DNA of 64,000 nt from Serinus canaria (Eukaryota > Chordata > Aves > Passeriformes > Fringillidae), in NCBI RefSeq assembly GCF_022539315.1, contig NC_066323.1, forward strand, positions 9,165,219 through 9,229,218, written 5' to 3'. The stretch's first letter is position 1. The number at the start of each line of letters is the position of its first letter. Position numbers and translations under genes: made by a program. The notes under the pieces are model-generated. The model did not search any database and was not told the DNA's origin. It saw nothing but the letters and a program-made list of their open reading frames with translations. Shown here piece after piece: positions 1-9,536 of this stretch.

Positions 1-2704
1 ATATGAGTAAGCAAAGTGTGACTATTCCTGCTTGGTGCATTTCTGCGCCCTCCAGTCATTTCTGTGCTAAATGCACCTTTCAATACCAAGAGGGTGAAGC
101 TCAGGCTGCACAAACCCTGCAGTCATGACAGTGCAAGTACAGCTTGGTGCTCTTTTAGACTCACCAAGGTTGGCCTTTAGCTGGTTTTCCAGCAAAGCTG
201 GTGTCAGAGCAGGGACCTGGGGATGCACTTGTCTCCTCTTTCTGTGTTAGAAGCAGGAACAGCTCTTGACCTCCTCACACTTGGCCAGTCTTCAAGACCT
301 TTTCAATTGCCCCAGCCTGTTTTCTGGCCAAGGCTTTGGCAGGAGATGGCTGGTTAGACCAAGCTCTGTGTTAACCCCTGCACTGCTGCAGGTGTTCATG
401 AGAGCCCAGGGCAGCCCTGGACAGAAACTGCCTTTGTCCTCTCTGCACAGGCAGCCTTCACCCACAGTGTGATGGGGCCAAAGAAAACCCATTAAAATAG
501 AGAAATCTGGTACCATTGTGGCTGGAAATGTTTGGACTTTCCCTTACATTTCCCCTTTTTCTTCTGGACCTTTCTCCCAGTGAGATCTCCTTTTCCAAAC
601 AGGTTTGCTCCCTCCCAGGCTGTGGCTCATCCACTGGGGATCTTTTATCACCTTCAAGGTCTGGAGGATGCTGTTCCTGCAGCAGGAAGCACTTTGTGTG
701 GAGGAGCTCAGTTTCCCTGGGAGAGATACCCAGAGCAGGGTGAGGATCAGGCACAGGATGAGCCTTGGCAGGTGGCAGGGCCGGTTTGGGCACTCCTCAG
801 CCCAAAGGCACAGGGTGATGCCCCCTGCTCCAATTTCAGCAAGTTTAGGCACGAGGCTGTGAGGCTCCAGCCCGGAGGGTGCAGGGTTTGATGATTCATT
901 CGGCTCCTGAAAAAGGGTGCAGAGCAAGCACTGCTCCACAGCACAGCCCCCAAGCTCTGCCCATCACTGCACAGGCACACCCCAAAGCCTCAGAGCAAAG
1001 GAGTGTGGAGGCAGCAACGTGTTCCCTTACCCTCACAGCATGCTCAGGAAATGCTTCTTTCCTAATAACCCAACAACAAACCCTTCCTGAGGCTGTTGTA
1101 CACACATATGTACCAACACAGGTGTGTATTCTCAGACTCAGAAAGGCTTTTCTAGAGTAAATGCAGCAGCTCACCCAGCCAGGGCTGCCTTACCTGGGGA
1201 GGTGGGACACTGGGAGCACCAGTGCTCCTTCTCCCCGGGCTCAGTGTTCCCCTTCAGATATATCCAAAGCACCAGAGGCACCTTCCTCATCCCTGAGGCT
1301 GTCAGAAAGCACCTTCCCTTCTTTCTTTCCAGACTTATTTTTTTTAAGACTCTGTAAAGAAATATACTTAGAGAGGTTCAGTTTCAAACCATGAATCAAA
1401 TGTTTGGGAGAATTGCAATGTCACGAAGATAAATCAAGCTACAAACACTGCTCAGAGGTTATTTACCCCACTGAGAATGACTGTAAAATCCACTTTTTCC
1501 AATCTGCAGTGTACCCAGGGAGCCTGGCCTCCCAGACAAGGCAGGAGGTTCCAACTACTTGTAAATTATATTCATGGACCTTTTATTGGGCAGATGCTGC
1601 ATTATTGGACTATGGCACAGGGCAGAGAATGCAATGAAGGCAAACGGAGCAGAGGCACCAGAAAAACAAGTCAAATAAGGGTTTGACAGCATGATCTGTA
1701 CTTGGATTTGCTCAGAGAAAATGGCAAGTTTTGCTTTTGGTTTCCATGCTGGAGGTCAGGAAGGGCTGTGTGGGCTCCCCTTATCCTTGGGCAGGGGGTT
1801 GTTGACATGGGTTTGAGAGCTTGGGTGGAAATTTTGCCTCTGGTGGCTTTTTAGTCCATGTCTGCTGTGTCCCTGAAGTGGCTGCAGGTGGGGTAGCCCA
1901 GCGTGCCATGGCTGGAGGGACAACGCCTCGATCCTGGGGAGGTGGAAAAGAACTCAGCAGAGGAGGGTCTTGAAAAGGGCTGCTCTCCCTGTGATGCTGC
2001 AGGTCCTTCCTTCCTCCATCTTCTATAAATGGCCCTTAAGCATCCCCCCTGTCCACAGGACATGGGATTCCTGCCCTGTGCTGGGCTCTGAGGTCCCTGC
2101 AGGTGGGAGGCAGTGCCGCCTCCATCCTTTACTGGTGAGACCTCCCTTGGGAAGGGCGCCGTAGCCACCGGCACAGCACGTTCTGAGGGCTGACTGCTTC
2201 TCCCAGCAAGCAAATCAGCCTCTCCAGCTTGGAGCAATGCTCACTCAGCTCACTTTTATCTGCTCAATGCCACGCAATGTGTAGGCTCTGCCCTGTGCTC
2301 CACATCATGTGCATAATAAATAGGCTAAAGCAGACGGCTAATTATTGGGAATGTAGAGCCCAGCAGGAGGTGGGCAGACGTTCTGGGGCCTTTGCCATGG
2401 CTTGTTATAAAAGGGTTGTACTGCTCAGATTCATCTTACTGTTCCCATGGATGACAACATCGTAGAGCTGTGCTGGGGGCAGCACTGATGCTCAGAGCCC
2501 AGACTCCCCTCCCACTGCTATGGCCAGGGAGACTTCCCTGGGGTATGGCCTGCCCTGTCCTCCATGGTCCTTCTAGCCCTTCCCTGTTCCCCAGCTCTCT
2601 GGGATGAGCTCTCACTCCTGAGGCTGTCACAGCACTAATTCAGTCCCTCAGGTTTTTCACTGTGTGCTCCCATCCCATGTAACTCTTGTGCTCCTAGGAG
2701 CAGC

Positions 2705-2935
2705 TTGTGCCTCCTCCTAGCCATGATATAAGTGATTATTAATGCATTAGTGTTGGATTGCTGAACCTTAATGTCTTTATAGTCAATAGCATTAAGCATT
2801 TAATTACCCAGTGGGATGAATCGATGGGCTGCTTTCTTTGCTCTACAATTAAAACTGAGCAGGAGAGATGCAGTGTAATTCTCAGTGTAATCTTCAGTCT
2901 GCTTTAAATTTCCTCTCCTATTTCATACATAGGGA
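2705..2935. promoter_or_regulatory. Candidate non-coding element, AT-rich with homeodomain-like cores
   Basis: An AT-rich island inside otherwise GC-richer intergenic DNA. It contains several TAAT/ATTA cores (near 2738, 2745, 2801 and 2849) and no open frame. Such islands are often conserved developmental enhancers. This is inference from composition only. Confidence 0.25.
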
Positions 2936-3772
2936 GATGAGTTGATGGCTTGCTCAGGATAGGAAGGAGAGGACTTTTCCCCCAGAAACCATGTTCTCAC
3001 CTCCCTCCTGGGATGGAGACATCATGATCACAGCTTGCCCAGCTAAATGAGACACCACTGGGTCGTTCAGGACTAGGTTTTTCAGATCTGAGGTACCAAC
3101 AGTAGGGAAATTATTGGTCTGAGTCTTATTTTTAACTATGGTCGTAGGAAGTTTCAAAGCAGTGGTTTCATCTCACATCCTGCAAGTGGGAATTTCTGTG
3201 GTGAGAGCTGATAAGTGAAACAGCCCAGTGTGCTGCTGGGATGAGGCACAAACAGTCTGAGAGTGGTCTGGGCTGGAAAAGCACTTTCAGCTCTTACTTT
3301 TGACCTCCTTTTGATGGAGCTGGCTGCAGCAGGGGAGCAGATGGATGGTGAAATCTGGATGGGCTCAGTCTTCCTGACTACCAAGCTGTGACCTCTCCCA
3401 GGTTCACAGGTGGTCTGTACACCTTGATACCTGCCCAGGTCCTTCAGCTCTGCAGGCACAGTCAAGTGCAAAGTAACCCTTTCCAAAAAGCTCAGCCCAT
3501 GGCTGGACCATGCAACCATGAGAGCCCTTGGGGTGGCTGCTCCCTCTCAGCAGTAAGCTGGAACAGGGCCTTTGCAAATTCCATGGATGTGGCTCAGTGG
3601 GCAACTTTAGCTGGGAGAGCACAGGACAGAAGCTCTCAGGGGGAATGATAGAACATTTTCCACTGAGCTTAAGAAGCCAGCCAGCATTTCCCATTGGCAC
3701 TGATGCCTGTTTCCTAGAGCAGTTTTGGCTCTTGCTCCCCGGCAGAGGCTGGGACATGCTATTCTGGGGACA

Positions 3773-3794
3773 CGTGTGTGTTTGTGTGTGTGTG
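3773..3794. repeat. TG dinucleotide microsatellite
   Basis: A short imperfect (TG)n run interrupted by one TTTG, seen directly in the sequence. Confidence 0.8.
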
Positions 3795-3950
3795 GCTCTG
3801 CTCTCCCTGATGTTATCTGGCTCTGTTCTGGTGCTAGAGGTTCATCATGCCATGCTGCCCACTGCCTTTGCTGAGTGATGGGTGCATATGGCTCCCAAGC
3901 AGGGATGAGCTGACCCCCTCACTCAGATACAAACACAAAAATAAACTGAT

Positions 3951-4050
3951 ATCACAGAATCTTCTGAGTTGGAAAGGACCCACAAGAATTATTGAGTTTG
4001 ATTCTTAAGTGAATGGTGTATTTGGGGATCAAACTGGTGACCTTATAATG
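3951..4050 (-). mobile_element. CR1 LINE 3'-end fragment
   Basis: The sequence starts ATCACAGAATCTTCTGAGTT and continues with the TTGGAAAGGACC and GGGGATCAAACTGGTGACC words typical of antisense avian CR1 3' ends. The element is therefore on the minus strand. It is a short 5'-truncated copy, as most CR1 insertions are. The family assignment rests on recalled consensus words; boundaries are approximate. Confidence 0.7.
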
Positions 4051-6996
4051 GGAGTATGGAGAGACTCCTGCTTTTCCAGTTTGAACTCAACAAAGATTCA
4101 ATTTTTTTTTCTTTTTTTGATTGAGAAGGAAAAAAATGATAAAAATCGCCTGGTTTGGGTTTGTTCCAGGCAGAGCGTCTGCCTTCCACTGGCCTTGTGC
4201 CCAGGAGCTGCCATGAAATGGAAATAGCCCAACACAGGCCTGGGAGCAGAGGGAGCTTCCAGCAGGTAAAATGGGAGCAGAGACAAAGCCCCAGGTCACT
4301 GCTCCATGGGGCTGTACCAAGGGGCAGATGTGCTGAGCCACAAGAGTGTGCAGATGTTTTACCCGAATGCCTTGACAGCTATCCCTGGAGACCCAGTGCT
4401 TGTCTGGATTCTATTCCCTATTGCCCCAGCTCTGGGAGATGAATAGGATGCACTGAAATGCCCATGCAAAGAGGAGCTTCCTCCTCTGGGCTGTCTCCAC
4501 AAAGGTCCTGGAAATCCTTCCCAAAGGCTGCAGGGCAATGCAGGAAGATGTGCAGTTTCATGGAACTGTGGCATGTTCTGGCTGCTGGCCTGGCATTGCT
4601 GAACTGGGATCACCTGTAGCTTTGCTCCAGATTGACTTCCCCTGGGTTATAAAGGATTTGCATGCTTTGCTTCAACATGCTTGCCTATTCCCATCTCACT
4701 GACTTTCTCACTTGGACTTTCTCTATTCCAATGGAGAGAGAAGGGTGCTCCCAAGGTCTCCCCTCACCACCCAAATTATTCCACATTTCCCAGTCCTGGT
4801 TTGCCTTCTTTATCTCACACCTACTGCAAGTCCTCTTCCAGTCCCACTTTCTCTCACACATCCTTTTTTCCAGGGCTGCACTTGTTCTCCTGCTGAGCAG
4901 ATCCAGAGGGGAGTCCCCCTGGCTGGGAGGCTCTGGGTGGCTCTGTGGGCTTGCTGGGGGGGTCACAGGCAGACCACAAGATCCTGCTGCCAGCTCCAGG
5001 CAAGGGGTGTTGGGGAGAGGAACTGGCCTGCCAGAAGGGACATCTTAGGGGAATTGGCTCCTTCTGGAAACAAACACCCCCTTCTTTTCTGCAGTCTACC
5101 AGAAGTTATCACTACAAGGAATACTTGGAGGTCATGTGGAGACTAAATCTGCATGTACAAAACTCCCTGTGGGAGTCACCTGTAGGCTTCCTTGTCCATG
5201 AACCCCAGGAAATGGCACAGGGATGTGCTGGGTTAATACCCAGCATCTGCCAGAGTGACAATGGGCATGCCTGGCTCCAGGGGCCCATGCCAATTCCTGC
5301 AGCATCCCACCTCAAGAAAGGATACTTCCCAGAGAAGAAATCCCATACTCTGCTAGGCACTGCTGACTTTCATGCCTGCAGGCCAGTGTGTCCCAGGCTG
5401 CCCATTTCAAGGCAGAGGACGTGCACTTGTCTGTGACTACTTGAATTAAGTGCCATTTGTCACAGCAAGCCCTGCACCCACTTTATACTCATCATCCTTG
5501 AGGACTCTCCTCTTGGCACAGACAGGGGGATAATGAAGAAAATACTTAATTAGACTGCTACACAGCCCCATCTCATTTTCTGTCCTGCATTAATCAGGGC
5601 CCGGGGAACTGTGCAGTTGGAAAAAGAGAGGCCAAGCCTGTAGAGCCTGGCGCTGCTTTGTCACCATCCATCAGCTGTGGTACCTGCTGGCATAAGAGCA
5701 CCATGGTGGGGTGAGGTGGGCACCAAGAGGAGAAAAGAATTTGCCAGTGGAAGACGGGGTTGTTCAAGAGGTTTTGAGCAGCACCTAGACCTGGGATTGG
5801 TAAATTTGCTTTTATAGTGGGTTTTGGTGTTTTTGTGGTTTTTGGGGGTTTTTTTTTTTGGTCACCTTTGCCATGCCATACACATCACAGCACTGCTCAG
5901 ACCACCATAGCAGGTGATGACAGGTTGGGGTGCTCAGGGACACGTTTAATTGCTTTTCTAGCTGGTTTCCCCTTCTCTGAATACCAACTGGGTGTTTGCT
6001 GGAGATCCCTGACAAATATTTGGCAGCAGACGCCTGCACCAGCCACAGGTAAAACTTTTCCCCTCCCGACTGCACTTGGCTGGTGCTCATATCCAGCGAG
6101 TATCAAATGCACCCCGGGATGTCTCGGGAGCGACGAAGGAGGCAGGGCGGCATGTCCCGCTCCGCTGCGCCCAGGGAGGCGCTGGGGGAGCCGGGTGTCC
6201 CCGGGTTCTCGCTCGGGACACGCAGCCTTTTGTCACCATCTAGTGGAAACACGCAGCCGCGACCGGCCACGGGCTGAACAGGGCGTTTGGGAACTCACCT
6301 CATCTGTGGTTCCTGCGGGGCTCCCCCTCGAGCTGGCCACCCAACTTTCCCGGCTTTTGGGGGCCGCGTTTGCCTCGCAGCCCAGCTCCCCCCCAGCCCT
6401 GGGCAGCAGCAGCCGGGTAAGGTGTCCCCAGCGATGCAAGGCTCGGCAAAAGCACAGGGGTGAGCGTCTGCCATGCCAGAAACTGAGAATCTATGGCAAA
6501 TCCCTCCTGGGGTCTCCACTGAACCAGCTAAATTCTCGTTAACTGTGGAATTATATCAACACTCCCAAGCCACAGACATGCAACAACAAGAGACAGCCAT
6601 AAAAGGACCTGAAGAATATTTACTGCACAAATAGAGCTGCCAAACCTGCTCTTTTGGCCAAATTACCCTTCTCACTGATGCTTCTCTGTGAGACTTCCCT
6701 CGGCCTTGAAATTCCTGGTGCTGCCTGGAGAGGAGCTGGGCTGTGCAGTGCCACAGCAGGGACAGCCCTGCAATGTGGTGTGTCCCAGAAAAAGGCTGGC
6801 CTTGCTCCACTCTGGTATCATCATGCCCAGTGCTAGGGCTGAAGAATCCTGGCCACACATGGGGTACAGGGAACAGCCCAGCCTAAACACTGGCATCTGC
6901 AATGTCCTGGCTGCTTTCCTCTCTACAGTATCCTGGCCCTTTTTGGCCATAACAGCAGCTGGCAGGGTTGGGCCATATCCAGACCTGCTCAATGGT

Positions 6997-7233
6997 GCAT
7001 GGATTGACATGGAGCATGGATTGATGCAGAACATTAATTAATACAGGGCATGGATTGATACAGAATACGGATTGACATGGAGAATGGATTAACACAGTGC
7101 ATGGATTAACACAGAGCGTGGATTGATATGGAGCATGGATTGACACAGAGCATGGATTGATATGGAGCATGGATTGACACAGAGCATGGATTGATATGGA
7201 GCATGGATTGACACAGAACATGGATTAGCACAG
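6997..7233. repeat. 17-bp minisatellite with 34-bp higher-order period
   Basis: Fourteen consecutive 17-bp units with consensus GCATGGATTGACACAGA fill this interval without any length change. Copies 8 to 13 alternate strictly between GCATGGATTGACACAGA and the variant GCRTGGATTGATATGGA, giving a 34-bp higher-order repeat. Outer copies, for example the third, are more diverged. Because 17 is not divisible by 3, the minus-strand frames through it read as repetitive Ser-Ile-His-Ala-Leu-Cys type peptides; I do not regard these as genes. Confidence 0.95.
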
Positions 7234-8960
7234 CCCCGTGGGCAGTACTGGTTCTCACTCCTCTGCACAGGGTGCTGTGCTCCTTCCCCCAAATGCTGGG
7301 TTCTGCTGCAGCCTCAGAGATGCCAGAGGCAAGGACAACCTTCCAACACACTGCTGGGGAAAGGGATGGAACACAGGCCATACTGAGAAGTCCCCTGCCA
7401 GGGCTGGGAACCAAGACTGGCCCGCTGCCAGCCCAGTCCTGTGCAGATCCCACTGCTGGCACTGTTATTGGACACATACAGTGTCCCAGCTGCCAAAACT
7501 GCCCCTGGCTAAAGCAACAGTTGTACCTTTCTCATGACAAACCAGCCTCCCACAGCACGTGGAGGAACCAAGGCCAGCCCCAGCACAGGCAGCAGAGCTA
7601 TCCAGGCAGTCACGGTACAGATTTTGTTACACCACATGCATGGTAAGGAGAGCAATCAGCTGTTGCTTCAGACAGTTAAAAATCACTTTCAGTCCCTCTG
7701 TCTTCCATTCCATCCCTCTGCACACCCTTGGGCCACACTTGGTCTGTGTCACTGCTTCCCCCATGCAGTGTCCCCACTTGGGGACAGCTCCTGCAGCACA
7801 CAGTGGGACATGAGCCAGACATTGCTATTTCACAGGCAGGGTCCAGCTGCCCTACACAAGGGGTTTTCTCAGGTGGGATCCCCATCTGCCTGCATGTATG
7901 TGACCAGGGCTGGAACAGGGGCAGAATCCCACTCCATTCCAGCTCCTTCCCTCCCCATACTGCCTGATGGTGGCAGGCTCTCCACAGACTCAGCTTACTC
8001 CTGGAGAGGCTGATTGATCCCATCCCCTCTCAGTGAGGTGCCTTTAACTATGGCTCAGCTTGCCTGGAAACTGCCTCCCTTACCCAGAAGAGGAGAAAGA
8101 GGCACCACGACAGCCTAGAAGCCAGACATATTCCCTCACCCACAGTGTGTCCCTTGCTTCAGGTGGCACTGAACAATCCTGGGGTGTGCTCTCAAGGGCA
8201 TCATGGTCGTGCAGGACAGCATTCATTGAGAGTCTGCATTTTTATTCTAGGGCTCACTAGGATCTCATGTTCCCCAAGTCAGGTGCTTATCTCAAGTAGG
8301 CCTTGGAAGAGCAAACTGCTAGAGTCACCCATGCCTGAGTCAGGAGCCCCCAGGAGCTGGCTGGATGCCCAGTTTGAAGCAGTAGGGGACATACGGCAGT
8401 GGGGAAACTCCAGCAGTGGAGGTTGCTCTGTGTCAGGCAGGGGCAAGGCAGCACCCAGCCCTGCCAGCAGAGTGACAAGTGAAACAGGGGTACCGATTCT
8501 GCCCTGGGGTAATTTCTAACCCGACTTTATAGCCACTGGGGAAAAATTCCACAGGGAGAAAGGTGGTGTCTTCTTGCAGTGACTGAATTCAAAAGCACCC
8601 ATCAGGCAAGCACGGCCTTATTTTTTTTCTTCCACTTTGGGCCTTTTCTCCCAGGGGAAGGCTGGCAACTGCAGAGTGCTCCTGTGCCAACTACAACCTC
8701 AGCAGTAGTAGAACACTGACCTGCACCTACGGATGCTTCTTCGAACAGTCCCCGGGTGTTTAGTGCCTCCCGAGGGTGTGGGAGGGGACGCGGGGCCAGG
8801 CGGAAAGGTGGCAGGAACAGCGCTGGGGCAGAGACAGAGCCGGGACGAACCCAGTCTCAAAGCGGAAGGCAAAAGCGTGTTCGGGCACAGTTGCACGCCG
8901 GGCGGCGAGCTGCCGCAGGGCCGGCCGGGGCAGCCGGGGATTGGCAGCGTCTCTCCCGCC

Positions 8961-9021
8961 GGTCTCTGCCAGACCCCCGGGACCCGTCACACCCCCGGTC
9001 TCTGTCGGACCCCCGGGACCC
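8961..9021. repeat. Short tandem duplication in NCL upstream region
   Basis: A 25-bp segment beginning GGTCTCTG and ending ACCCCCGGGACCC occurs at 8961-8985 and again at 8997-9021, with two mismatches and a 36-bp period. It lies just upstream of the E-box and CCAAT cluster of the NCL promoter. Confidence 0.85.
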
Positions 9022-9035
9022 CCACCCGGCCCCAC

Positions 9036-9380
9036 CACGTGGCCGCCGCCCGCCACGTGCTCGCCCTTGGCCGGGCCACGCCGACCAATCAGCGCGCAGG
9101 CGCCGAACTGCCTCCGTCCCATTGGCTGTGGCCGAGCCCTCCCGGGCGGGCAGTGCGTCCCCCCGCGCTCGCCCCCCGCCGCACGGCCCCGGGGCTGTAA
9201 GGCGCCCTCCGGTTGGCCGATCGCAGAGCGCCGGCCATTGGCGCGGCGGCTCGAGGGGCGGGGGGCTGCGATTGGCCGGGCGGCTCGGCGCGCGCGACCA
9301 TTGGTCGAGGCGGGGGCGGTGGGGGCGGAGCCTGACGCGGGGCTAGCAAAGGGGCCGGAAGGGGCGCGCGCTCGCTCTTT
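9036..9380 (+). promoter_or_regulatory. NCL: NCL promoter: E-boxes, CCAAT array, TOP-like start
   Basis: This is a TATA-less CpG-island promoter. Two perfect CACGTG E-boxes lie at 9036-9041 and 9054-9059. Five CCAAT boxes follow, one direct (9085-9089) and four inverted as ATTGG (9121, 9237, 9271 and 9300). The last three are spaced 34 and 29 bp, roughly three helical turns, as is usual for NF-Y sites. The likely transcription start is in the pyrimidine stretch CTCTTTCGTGTCAG at about 9375-9380, which resembles the 5' end I recall for human NCL mRNA and is TOP-like. That gives a 5' UTR of about 160 nt ending in a Kozak-like GCCGCCATCATGG. MYC regulation of NCL through E-boxes is established in mammals; its use here is inferred. 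Confidence 0.75.
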
Positions 9381-9536
9381 CGTGTCAGTGCCCGGCCCGG
9401 TCGTCCGCGCGTCCTCGCCGCTCCCGCCGTCCGCCCGCGGCCCGATCCCCCCGCGCCGCCGCCCCGCCGGACGCGCCCGCCCCGCTCCTGACACAGCTCG
9501 GCCACCGCCCCTGCGCCGCCAGGCACCGCCGCCATC

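Larger units (their letters stand above)
1..8700. other. Gene-free region upstream of NCL
   Basis: I found no supportable gene in this stretch. The open frames here, up to 241 codons at 5817-6542, lack recognisable domains, paired splice sites and compositional support. What it holds is listed separately: an AT-rich block at 2.70-2.93 kb, a TG repeat at 3773-3794, a CR1 fragment at 3.95-4.05 kb, a GC-rich patch at 6.06-6.45 kb and a 17-bp tandem repeat at 7.0-7.23 kb. By human gene order the next gene on this side could be NMUR1, but no receptor exon is visible. Confidence 0.6.

Noticed and set aside
5817..6542. 241-codon plus-strand frame
   Set aside because: Begins in a G/T simple-sequence tract and continues through a GC-rich patch. 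No recognisable domain or splice support.
6883..7477. Repetitive Cys/Ile/His minus-strand peptides
   Set aside because: They are translations of the 17-bp minisatellite in shifting frames, not a gene.
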